Part shown: one piece after another, positions 25,746 through 33,989 of the stretch
Layout: every line of letters starts with the position of its first letter
Numbering within the stretch: position 1 is the stretch's first letter
Assembly: GCA_944388245.1 (NCBI GenBank)
Contig: CALXIA010000002.1
Coordinates: 28,414 to 92,413, forward strand
Reading direction: 5' to 3'
DNA: 64,000 nt
Origin: an uncultured Gemmiger sp.
GTDB taxonomy: Bacteria; Bacillota; Clostridia; Oscillospirales; Ruminococcaceae
Position numbers and translations under genes: made by a program
Notes under the pieces: generated by a model
Told to the model about the DNA's origin: nothing
Database searches by the model: none
Seen by the model: the letters and a program-made list of their open reading frames with translations, nothing else

Positions 25746-27559
25746 ATGATGGAAACTGTATTTAGCGGTAAGGTCTGGAAATTCGGCAACGACATCGAAA
25801 CCGATACCATTATCCCGGGCAAGCGGGGCACCATCCCCACCATCGGGAGATGAAAAAGTACGCCTTTGAACTGCTGAAACCGGAGTTTGCCTCCACGGTG
25901 CAGCCGGGCGACATCCTGGTGGCGGGCACCAACTTCGGCTGCGGCTCCTCCCGGGAACAGGCGGCCACCGTGCTCTCGGGCAACGGGGTGCGCTGCATCA
26001 TCGCCAAGAGTTTTGCCCGCATCTTCTTCCGCAACGCCTTCAACTCCGGCATCCTGCTGATCACCTGCGACGGCATTCGGGATGTGTGCGAGGGCGGGGA
26101 CATGGTCACGGTGAACCTGGACACCCATCAGGTCCAGGCAAACGGGCACAGCTTTTCCTTCGGGGCCATCCCGGAGAACCTGCTGCAGATCGTGGAGAAC
26201 GGCGGCCTGATCGAGGACACCAAAAAGCGGGTGGCGGCCGGGCTGCATCCCAGCCCCTGCCAGAAGCTGGACGAGACCGCCCGGCGCAAAAAGGGCTTCA
26301 CCATGGCGGAAAAGCTGCTGCGCAACAACGCCGGCGTGGACGCGATCAAGCCCGGCGACATCGTGATCACCCATCCGGATATGTTCATGATCCACGACAT
26401 CTATACCCCCTATCTGCTGGACACCCTGCAGAAGATGGGGGTGGAAAAGATCGCGGATCCGGATAAGGTCACCATCATCTTTGATCACTGCATGCCCACC
26501 GCTGTGGCCAAGAACGATTCCGCCCACTACGACGCCGGCCTGGCGCTGAGCGACAAGTACGGCATCACCAAGCTGCATGTGGGCGAGGGCATTTGCCACA
26601 GCATCATGCACGAGATGCGGTGCGCCAAACCCGGCGAGGTGGCCACCGCCACCGACAGCCACACCATCACCTACGGCGGCGCGGGCAACTTCTGCAGCGG
26701 CATCGGCACCGCCGAGATGGCGGCGGCCCTGGCCACCGGGGAACTGTGGTTCAAGGTGCCGGAGGCGATCAAGATCGTGCTGAACGGCCATCTGCCCGAC
26801 GGGGTGCTCAGCAAGGACGTGATCCTGAAGATCCTGGGCGACATCAAGGCCGACGGCGGCCAGTACAAGAGCCTGGAATTCACCGGCCCCGCCGCCCATG
26901 AGATGAGCATGCTGGCCCGGTTCACCGTATCCAACATGGCGCTGGAGGCGGGCGCGAAATGCGGCCTGTTCGAGGCGGATGAAAAGACCGCCGCCTACTA
27001 CGATATGCCGCTGAGCGAGATCGACTGGGTCTGCGTGGACGAGGATGCCCACTATGAAAAGGTTCTGACCTATAATGTGAATGAACTGGAGCCGCAGCTG
27101 TCCTGCCCGCAGGGAGTGGACAACGTGCATCCTATCAGCGAGGTGGTCGGCACCCCCATCGACGAGGTCTACCTGGGCAGCTGCACCAACGGCAACCTGG
27201 AGGACCTGGCCATTGCCGCCCGCTATATGAAGGGCAAGCATGTGCCGGACGATATGCGGTTCATCGTGGTGCCCGCCACCAACAAGGTGTACAAGGACGC
27301 GATCCGCCTGGGATATATCCGGATCTTCGTGGAGGCCGGCGCGGTCATCAGCCATCCCTGCTGCGGCTTGTGCTGCGGCATGCCCTATGGCCTGATGTAC
27401 GATGACGAGCGCATCCTCTCCACCGCGAACCGGAACTTCATTGGCCGTCAGGGCACCAAAAAGACCCTGAGTTATCTGTGCAGCCCCGCCGTGGCCGCCG
27501 TGACCGCCCTGACCGGGCGGGTGGCCGATCCCCGGGACTTTGCGACCGAGGATGTGTGA
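25746..27559 (+). CDS. LeuD-LeuC fusion dehydratase, interrupted by a frameshift at ~25845
   Basis: Encodes an aconitase-type hydro-lyase in which the small swivel domain precedes the large cluster domain in one frame. The first 35 codons (from ATG 25746, METVFSGKVWKFGNDIETDTIIPGK) are LeuD-like and end at TGA 25851 after a frame change in the GGG at 25845-25847; the frame then continues from 25850 (MKKYAFELLKPEFA, TNFGCGSSREQA). The LeuD part ends near 26300 and LeuC begins at MAEKLLRNN (26303) without a stop between, giving a 569-residue frame. LeuC motifs are intact (DSHTITYGGAG, GSCTNG, HPCCGLCCG). Substrate unknown: isopropylmalate, citramalate-like or dimethylmalate-like acids are possible. 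The frameshift may be a sequencing or assembly error. Confidence 0.8.
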
Positions 27560-27571
27560 GGTGTTGTATCT

Positions 27572-27976
27572 ATGCTGAAAAACTTTGAACAGATGAAGGA
27601 GATGCTCCGGGCAAAGCCGGTCAAGCGCCGGGTGGCGGTGGCGACGGCCCAGGACGAGCACACGCTGCAGGCGGTGGTCGCCGCCGCCCGGGACGGGCTG
27701 GTCACGCCGGTCCTGATCGGGCAGGAGGCCAGGATCCGGGAACTGCTTGACGGTATGGAATTCGACGCCCGGCAGGCGGAGATCCTGAACGAAGAGGACC
27801 CCGCGACCTGCGCCCAGATCGCCGCCGACCTGGCCCGGGAAGGCAAGGCGGACTGCATCATGAAGGGCAAGCTGGAGACCGGCACCCTGATGAAGGTGCT
27901 GGTCAACCGGGAGCGGGGCATCCGCAAGAACGACGTGATGAGCCTGGTGGCCTTCTTTGAAAGCCCCTATTACCAC
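27572..27976 (+). pseudogene. ptb: 3'-truncated phosphate butyryltransferase
   Basis: The first 135 residues of a normally ~300-residue enzyme that converts butyryl-CoA and phosphate to butyryl-phosphate. Recognisable: RRVAVATAQDEHTLQAV, TPVLIGQE, ADCIMKGKLETGTLMKVLVNRERGIR, VMSLVAFFESPYYH. After that point the frame becomes unrelated (QRRHPHPGLGRD) and stops at 28096, while another frame takes up the end of a metallo-beta-lactamase-fold protein. The lost C-terminal half contains most of the phosphate and CoA site, so the product as written is non-functional. Its partner buk follows at 28407. Confidence 0.85.
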
Positions 27977-28376
27977 CAACGACGGCACCCGCATCCTGGT
28001 CTGGGCCGGGATGACCTCGCCGGACCAGAAACACCGGCTGGCAGGGCTGTGCCCGGATATCGCGCTGATGCATGTAAGCCCCAAACAGGACTTTGAGGAG
28101 TTCGCCGCCCTGAACGCGGCGATCGGCTCCAAGGTAGTGATCCCGCACCACTACGATTTTACCGAAAGTTTTTTCAAGGCGGTACCTGCCGCGCTGCAGG
28201 ATATGAGCGAAGAGAACCGCCGGCTGTTCGTGCGGAATGGCGAGTTTGATTTTGCCGCCTATATGCGGGCACTGGAAGAAGCCTGCCGCCGCAAAGCCCC
28301 CGGCATGGCGCTGCTGACGCCGGAACACCACAAATGGTACTGGTTCGGCTTCTGCGCCTCCGGCCCTCTGGAATGA
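27966..28376 (+). pseudogene. C-terminal fragment of a metallo-beta-lactamase-fold hydrolase
   Basis: About 135 residues in the +1 frame relative to ptb: ITTNDGTRILVWAGMTSPDQ, LCPDIALMHVSPKQDFEEFA, KVVIPHHYDF, PEHHKWYWFGFCASGPLE. The pattern, with a late PHHYD histidine pair and a TNDGTRIL segment, matches the tail of MBL-fold metal hydrolases of the UlaG type. The HxHxDH metal site of the N-terminal half is missing. The join to ptb falls in AGCCCCTATTACCACC (27961-27976), which can be read in both proteins. No ribosome site serves this frame. Confidence 0.7.
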
Positions 28377-28406
28377 GCGGCCGGCCACAAACGAAAGGAG
28401 TTTTTC

Positions 28407-29507
28407 ATGAAGATATTTGCCATCAATCCCGGTTCCACCTCCACCAAGATCGCCCTGTTTGAGGACGACAAGATGGTGTTCAGCCGCAATGTGTCCCACG
28501 ACGCGGAGGAGCTGAAAAAGTTCAAGGAGATCCGGGATCAGTTCCCCTACCGGAAAGAGACCATTCTGAAAGAACTGGCCGAAGCCGGCCAGACCCTGGA
28601 GGGCACCGACGCCTTTGTTGGCCGGGGCGGCGGGCTGGTGAACATTGTCGGCGGTACATACACGGTAAACGACAAGCTGCTGGAGCACGCCCGCATCGGA
28701 TTCACCGTCAAACATCCCGCCACACTGGGCGCGCAGCTGGCCTGCGATTTTGCCCAGACATACGGCGGTCAGGCGTTTGTGGTAAATCCCCCGGACGTGG
28801 ATGAGTTCTGCGACGAGGCCCGGGTCACCGGCCTGAAAGGGGTGTACCGGGAGAGCAAGATCCACGCGCTGAACCAGAAGGAGATCGGTATCCGCTATGC
28901 GGCCGCCCACGGGAAAAAGTATGCCGACATGAACCTGATCATCTGCCACATCGGCGGCGGCATCTCGGTCACCGCCCATCAGAAGGGCAAGATGGTGGAT
29001 TCCAACGACATTGCCCAGGGCGACGGCCCGATGGCCCCCACCCGCTGCGGCGCCCTGCCGGTCAAGGATGTGGTAAAAATGTGCTTCTCCGGCCAGTTTA
29101 CCGAGCGGGAGATGTACGACAAGATCACCAAGACCGGCGGCCTGGTGGACCATCTGGGCACCAGCGACGCGCGGCAGGTCAGCCGCATGATCGAGCAGGG
29201 CAGCGCCTACGCCAAGCTGATCTACGACGCCATGATCTACCAGATCGCCAAGACGGCGGGCAGCATGGCCGCGGTGCTCTGTAGCCAGGTGGACGGCATT
29301 GTGCTCGCCGGCGGGATTGCCCACGACGAGTACCTGGTGCAGCAGCTGACCCGCCGGCTGCAGTTTATCGCTCCCATCACCGTGATGGCCGGCGAGTTTG
29401 AGATGGAGGCGCTGGCCGCCGGCGCCCGCCGGGTGCTGCTGGGAGAAGAGCCCGCGCTGGAGTATACCGGTAAGCCGGTCTGGAGCGGGTTTGACACCAG
29501 CCTGTGA
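28407..29507 (+). CDS. buk: Butyrate kinase
   Basis: A 366-residue acetate-kinase-family enzyme making ATP and butyrate from butyryl-phosphate. It shows the sugar-kinase/Hsp70 fold motifs: FAINPGSTSTKIALF at the start, FVGRGGGL, HPATLGAQLA, ICHIGGGISVTAH (phosphate loop) and DGIVLAGGIAHDEYL (adenosine). GAAAGGAG precedes the ATG. It lies 30 bases after the MBL fragment and normally pairs with ptb, which here is truncated. The next gene starts 12 bases after its stop. Butyrate formation is an inference from family knowledge; branched acyl-phosphates are possible substrates. Confidence 0.95.
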   Translation: MKIFAINPGSTSTKIALFEDDKMVFSRNVSHDAEELKKFKEIRDQFPYRKETILKELAEAGQTLEGTDAFVGRGGGLVNIVGGTYTVNDKLLEHARIGFTVKHPATLGAQLACDFAQTYGGQAFVVNPPDVDEFCDEARVTGLKGVYRESKIHALNQKEIGIRYAAAHGKKYADMNLIICHIGGGISVTAHQKGKMVDSNDIAQGDGPMAPTRCGALPVKDVVKMCFSGQFTEREMYDKITKTGGLVDHLGTSDARQVSRMIEQGSAYAKLIYDAMIYQIAKTAGSMAAVLCSQVDGIVLAGGIAHDEYLVQQLTRRLQFIAPITVMAGEFEMEALAAGARRVLLGEEPALEYTGKPVWSGFDTSL

Positions 29508-29518
29508 GGAGGACGCCT

Positions 29519-30187
29519 ATGCGAACCAAGGCTCTTTTGGCCCGGATCGGGCTGTATGCGCTGGGGTTATTGCTGATGGCGTTCGGTGTGGTGCTGTTGG
29601 TCAATTCCGGCCTGGGCGTTTCCCCGATCAACTCTCTGCCGTATGTGCTGCCGCTGATTCTGGGGGTGGACCTGGGCAGCTGTGTGACCGGGGTATTCTG
29701 CGTCTATATTCTGGTGCAGATCGCCATTTTAAGGCGGAAATTCCGCCTGCTCGACCTGACCCAGCTGGTGTTTTCCACCCTGTTCGGGTATTTTGTCAAT
29801 CTGGCCAAGTGGCTGGTGCGGGACTGGGTGCTGCCGGGCTATCCGGGGCAGCTGCTTTTGCTGGCCGTCAGCATTTTGTTCGTGGCGGCGGGTGTGGGCC
29901 TGTACATGGATACCCGTCTGGTGAATATGCCGATGGAGGGCATGACCCACGCGATCAGTTCGCAGCTGGTCCACCGGCCGTTCCACCAGGTCAAGATCGT
30001 GGTGGACTGCGGCAGCGTGGCGCTGGCCGCGGTGCTGTCCCTGCTGTTTTTGCACCGGATCGACGGCCTGCGGGAGGGCACGGTGCTCTGCGCGGTGCTG
30101 GTGGCGCCGCTGATGCCCTGGATCCAGAAGCTGCTTCGCACGGTGTTCGGGCGCTGGCTGCCCGCCGCCCGCGTAGCCGAGCAATGA
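29519..30187 (+). CDS. YczE/YitT-like integral membrane protein
   Basis: A 222-residue protein with five to six membrane segments and the family start LYALGLLLMAFGVVLLVNSGLGVSPINSLPYVL, as in YczE-type proteins. The function of this family is unknown. ATG 29519 is chosen because GAGGAGGA overlaps the buk stop, 5-12 bases upstream; the longer in-frame start would overlap buk. It ends in a short basic tail. No terminator is obvious before the SGNH gene, which has its own promoter. Confidence 0.8.
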   Translation: MRTKALLARIGLYALGLLLMAFGVVLLVNSGLGVSPINSLPYVLPLILGVDLGSCVTGVFCVYILVQIAILRRKFRLLDLTQLVFSTLFGYFVNLAKWLVRDWVLPGYPGQLLLLAVSILFVAAGVGLYMDTRLVNMPMEGMTHAISSQLVHRPFHQVKIVVDCGSVALAAVLSLLFLHRIDGLREGTVLCAVLVAPLMPWIQKLLRTVFGRWLPAARVAEQ

Positions 30188-30216
30188 GGCCGATTCGCCG
30201 CCGCGCCGCTTCTTGA

Positions 30217-30245
30217 TTGAAAAATACCCGGGTTTCTGCTACAAT
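30217..30245 (+). promoter_or_regulatory. Promoter of the SGNH hydrolase gene
   Basis: TTGAAA (30217-30222), 17-base spacer, TACAAT (30240-30245), leaving a ~75-base leader. Confidence 0.65.
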
Positions 30246-30321
30246 TTGGGCAATCGGCCCGCATCCCGCCAAAAAAACAACGCGACGCGGGCAGCCATGT
30301 GACAGGAAACGGGGGAGAAAA

Positions 30322-30969
30322 ATGAACAAAGCACAAACCAAAATCGTGGTCATGGGGGATTCCATCTCCGATTGCGGCCGCGCAAAACCGGTGGGCGAAG
30401 GACTTTTCGGCGCGCTGGGGCGGGGCTATGTCAGTTTGTTTGACGCCATGGCCCAGGTAGATCATCCGGAATGGGGATTACGGGTGGTGAATATGGGGAT
30501 CGACGGCAACACTTCCCGGGATCTGCTGGCCCGTTGGGAGACCGACGTCAACGCCCAGGCCCCCGATCTGGTGGCGGTGCTGATCGGGATCAACGACGTC
30601 TGGCGCCAGTTCGACAGCCCGTTCCAGCCCGAGACCCATGTGCTGCCGGATGAGTATGCCGCCAATCTGCGGCAGATCGCCCGGCAGCAGGCGCAGCATT
30701 CCTATCGTCTGGTGTTTCTGTCCCCGTTTTTCCTGGAATCCAACCCGCAGGAGCCCATGCGCGCCCGCATGGACGAGTACGGCGCTCTTATGCGGGAGGT
30801 AGCCACGGAAAACGGCATCCCGTTTGTGGATCTGCAGCAGGCGTTTGCCGGTCTGCTGCAAAACTTCTATCCGGGTTATTTGACCTGGGACCGGGTCCAT
30901 CCCAGTGAGCCGGGCCAGCTGGTGATCGCCCGGAAGCTGATGGGGGCGGTGGAATCGCTGCGGGGGTGA
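30322..30969 (+). CDS. SGNH/GDSL-family hydrolase
   Basis: A 215-residue cytoplasmic esterase/lipase of the SGNH type. All four blocks are present: GDSISDCGR (block I, nucleophile Ser in GDS), GIDGNTSRD (block II Gly), GINDVW (block III Asn) and WDRVHPSEPG (block V Asp-His). It has no signal peptide, so it acts inside the cell, probably removing acyl or acetyl groups from a sugar. GGGGGAG upstream sets ATG 30322. Similar stand-alone intracellular SGNH proteins often work in carbohydrate deacetylation; the substrate is not visible here. Confidence 0.9.
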   Translation: MNKAQTKIVVMGDSISDCGRAKPVGEGLFGALGRGYVSLFDAMAQVDHPEWGLRVVNMGIDGNTSRDLLARWETDVNAQAPDLVAVLIGINDVWRQFDSPFQPETHVLPDEYAANLRQIARQQAQHSYRLVFLSPFFLESNPQEPMRARMDEYGALMREVATENGIPFVDLQQAFAGLLQNFYPGYLTWDRVHPSEPGQLVIARKLMGAVESLRG

Positions 30970-30976
30970 CCGGACC

Positions 30977-31004
30977 TTGCTTTTGCGGGCTGCCGCGCTA
31001 TAAT
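30977..31004 (+). promoter_or_regulatory. Promoter of the nitroreductase gene
   Basis: TTGCTT (30977-30982), 16-base spacer, TATAAT (30999-31004), 29 bases before the ATG. Confidence 0.65.
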
Positions 31005-31033
31005 GGAAGAAAAACACATAAGGGGGAGATCCT

Positions 31034-31555
31034 ATGAACGAAGTTCTCAATGCCATCCTGACCCGGCGCAGCGTGCGCAGCTACAAGCCGGATCCCATCC
31101 CGCAGGAGGCGCTGGATCGTATCCTCCAGGCAGGGCAGTACGCGGCCACCGGCATGAACCGGCAGAGCCCCATCATCCTGGCGGTCACCGACAAGGCTAC
31201 CCGGGACGAACTCTCCCGGATGAACGCCGCTATTATGGGAACCGACAAAGACCCCTTCTACGGCGCGCCGGTGGTGCTGGTGGTGTTGGCGGACCGGTCC
31301 GTGCCCACCCATGTATACGACGGCAGCCTGGTCATGGGCAATCTGATGCTGGCCGCCCACGCCGAGGGGCTGGGCAGCTGCTGGATCCACCGGGCCAAAG
31401 AGGAGTTCGAGAGCGAAGAGGGCAAGGCGCTGCTGCGCAAGCTGGGCATCACCGGGGACTATGAGGGCATCGGCCATTGTATCCTGGGCTATGCGGCCGA
31501 CGAGCCAAAGGCCGCCGCGCCCCGCAAGGCCGACTATGTGTACCCGATCCGCTGA
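31034..31555 (+). CDS. Nitroreductase-family flavoprotein
   Basis: A 173-residue FMN-dependent oxidoreductase of the short nitroreductase group. The N-terminal FMN-binding motif TRRSVRSYKPDPIPQEAL (10-27), the central ATGMNRQSP, and GAPVVLVV, DGSLVMGNLMLAAHAEGLGSCWI and GHCILGYAADEP blocks are all present. It probably reduces quinones or nitro compounds with NAD(P)H; the physiological substrate is unknown. AGGGGGAG lies just before the ATG, behind its own promoter. Confidence 0.92.
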   Translation: MNEVLNAILTRRSVRSYKPDPIPQEALDRILQAGQYAATGMNRQSPIILAVTDKATRDELSRMNAAIMGTDKDPFYGAPVVLVVLADRSVPTHVYDGSLVMGNLMLAAHAEGLGSCWIHRAKEEFESEEGKALLRKLGITGDYEGIGHCILGYAADEPKAAAPRKADYVYPIR

Positions 31556-31659
31556 ACCCGCTCTTGCCGGAAAACATTGGCATGGCCGGCGGGGTTGACC
31601 GCCCGGCGATACTGTGCCATTCTGGAATCAGAAATTTATAAACAAGCCGCGAATCGGGT

Positions 31660-32785
31660 CATCGGATCCGATTCCACCCTGCGTGCCCGGGGGCAGGATC
31701 GGGAAGCGGCCGGCGTGTTCAGCCTGGCGCTCGGGTGCGCGCTGGCGGCAGGGACGGCCTGCGCGCTGGTCGGGCTGCTGTTCTCCCGGCAGCTCTTGGT
31801 CTGGCTGGGGGCGAATGAGGACACCTTTGTTTTCTGCAATACCTATCTGCGCACCATCCTTTGTCTGGCGCCCGCCTTTATCCTGAACCACCTGCTCATG
31901 GCCTTTGTACGCAACGACGGCAACCCCGGCCTCGCCATGCGGGCCATGACCCTGGGCAGCCTGACCAATATCGTGCTGGACTATCTGTTTTTGTACCCGC
32001 TGGAGATGGGGATCTTCGGCGCGGCCATTGCCACCGGCATTGCGGCGCTGCTCAGCATCGGGCTGTGCTCGCTGCATATCCTGTCCGACCGCTGCCATCT
32101 GCGTCTTGTCCGGCAAAGGCCGTCGGCCGGTGGCCTGGCTCGGGTAGCGGCGGGCGGCTGGTCCGCCTTCATTACGGAACTCTCCTCCGGTGTGGTGCTG
32201 GTGGTGTTCAACCGGCTGATCCTGGACGCGGCCGGCACGGTGGGGGTGGCGGCCTACGGGGTGGTAGCCAACCTGGCCCTGATGGTCCTGGCGGTCATGA
32301 ACGGCATTGCCCACGGCGTGCAGCCGCTCATCAGCCGTGCTCATGGCGGGGGAGACAATCGGACCGCCGCCTGCCTGTACGCGAAAGGGACGCGCCTTAC
32401 CCTGGCGATCGGCGCGGGCGTGTTTGCGGGCGCTTTTTGGTTTGCGCCCGCGCTGACGGGCTGGTTCAACGCCGCGGGCGATCCGCAGCTGCAGTCCCTG
32501 GCGGAAAACGGTCTGCGCTTATATTTCACGGGCTTTTTCTTTGTGGGTTGTAACTATCTCACGGCAGCGTATTGCAGCGCGGTGGAACAGCCCCGCCGGG
32601 CTTTTCTGGTGGCTTTGTTCCGGGGCTGCGTGGGCATCACGGCAGCGGCCTGCCTGCTGGCGGCGCTGTTCGGCATGACCGGGATCTGGCTTGCCTTTCC
32701 GGTGGTGGAACTCATTACCCTGTTGTTGCGCCGCCTGCCCCGCAAAAAAACACTTGCGGTGAAAGGTGAATCTATGGTAGTCTGA
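31660..32785 (+). pseudogene. 5'-truncated MATE efflux transporter
   Basis: The C-terminal ~375 residues of a MATE transporter: LRARGQDREAAGVFSLAL, FILNHLLMAFVRNDGNPGLA, NIVLDYLFLYPLEMGIFGAA, FNRLILDAAGTVGVAAYGVV, MNGIAHGVQPLISRAHGGG. Members normally have ~75 more residues with the first two helices ahead of the RGxGD motif. Here the open frame continues upstream to 31577 as non-hydrophobic sequence with no homology and no ribosome site. The break lies between about 31620 and 31680. A complete MATE gene is present at 43041-44423. Confidence 0.75.
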
Positions 32786-32812
32786 ATGTGAAATAAATCG
32801 TGAAATTTGCAG

Positions 32813-33988
32813 ATGAAAAATGGAAAGAGAGGGATTTTTTTGGCACAGGAAAAAACGCTGTCCTGCCGTTTGAGCGCGGTGTATGTGCTGTACTATGCGG
32901 GATATATGGCCTGCTTTTCCTTTCTTTCGGTCTATCTGAGCGGGCGGGGCTTCACCGCCGGGCAGATCGCGGCGGTCAACACTGGCACCGCGCTGGTAAA
33001 CTTCGCCAGCCAGTTCTGGATGGGGCCGCTGGCCGCCCGCCGTTCGCCCCGTTGGGTGCTGCGGCTGTGTATGGCGGCCGCGCTGCCCTTTGGGCTGCTG
33101 CTGGGGTTGGCTCCGGCGCGGCTGGAAACGGTGCTGGCGGCTGTGCTGCCCCTGACCCTGTTTGATTTCACCTCGCTGGGCCAGCTGGACGCGCTGACCT
33201 TGCGGTTGAATCGCCTGGATTCCCGTATCCAGTACAGCCGGATGCGGGCGCTGGGTGGCCTGAGCGGCGCGGTGTTGTCCGCCGGGCTGGGGGAGATTCT
33301 GGCGCGGGCGGGTATGGGCGCCATGTTCGGGTTTCACACCGGGGCGCTGGCCCTGGCGCTGCTTTTGGTACGGACGCTGCCGGACGGGAACGCCGTCTCG
33401 CCGCAAAAGACAGAACGACCAGGGGCGGGCCCTCTGTCGCTGCTGCGCCTGCTGCCGGCCGGGATCTTGCTGTTTGCCGGCTGGCGGGTGGTGCTGGCTT
33501 TTCTACCGCTGCTGTTGGTGGAACAAGGGGGCGGCAGCCGGCAGCAGGGGGTGGCCATGGCCCTGATCAGCGTCAGCACCATTCCGGTGTTAGCAGCCTG
33601 GCCCCGGCTGCGCCGCCGGTTCTCCCTGCGGGCCCTGATGGGATTCGGCGCGGCGGCCATGGTCTTGCGGCTGGCCGGCATGGCGCTGCCGCTGAACGCC
33701 TGGGAGCTGGCGGTATTGCAGCTGGCCGAAGGGCTCAGCTACGGGCTGCTGCAGCCCGGTGTGATGGAACTGATCGGCCGCTGTGGCGGCGCGGGGCAGG
33801 CCCGGGCCACGGCCGTCTGGAACGGGGTGCAGATGGCCTTCTGCTCCCTGCTGGCCAATGGGCTGTTGGCGGTCTGGCCGGGCTTGCTGCGCCAGGCGTT
33901 CGTGCCGGCGGCGGCGCTGGCAGCGGTGGGCGGGGTCTGGCTGACGATGACCCTTTCCCGGAACGATACAACAGAGCAGGAGGTGTGA
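32813..33988 (+). CDS. MFS transporter
   Basis: A major-facilitator permease of about 390 residues with 12 hydrophobic segments and Arg-rich cytoplasmic loops (MGPLAARRSPRW after helix 2, the usual loop-2/3 position). The overall pattern resembles the LacY/nucleoside:H+ symporter-like MFS group; the substrate is unknown. The start is uncertain: ATG 32813 has no ribosome site, while TTG 32840 follows GAGAGGG by six bases and begins the first helix region more naturally. It ends 1 base before the LacI gene, indicating an operon in which the regulator may sense the transported compound. Confidence 0.8.
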   Translation: MKNGKRGIFLAQEKTLSCRLSAVYVLYYAGYMACFSFLSVYLSGRGFTAGQIAAVNTGTALVNFASQFWMGPLAARRSPRWVLRLCMAAALPFGLLLGLAPARLETVLAAVLPLTLFDFTSLGQLDALTLRLNRLDSRIQYSRMRALGGLSGAVLSAGLGEILARAGMGAMFGFHTGALALALLLVRTLPDGNAVSPQKTERPGAGPLSLLRLLPAGILLFAGWRVVLAFLPLLLVEQGGGSRQQGVAMALISVSTIPVLAAWPRLRRRFSLRALMGFGAAAMVLRLAGMALPLNAWELAVLQLAEGLSYGLLQPGVMELIGRCGGAGQARATAVWNGVQMAFCSLLANGLLAVWPGLLRQAFVPAAALAAVGGVWLTMTLSRNDTTEQEV

Positions 33989-33989
33989 T

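Noticed and set aside
25646-28132. Very long open frame (828 codons) on the minus strand
   Set aside because: It is antisense to the aconitase-like, LeuDC and ptb genes, has no ribosome site, and its composition (His, Gly, Gln-rich) is what a high-GC third-position shadow gives.
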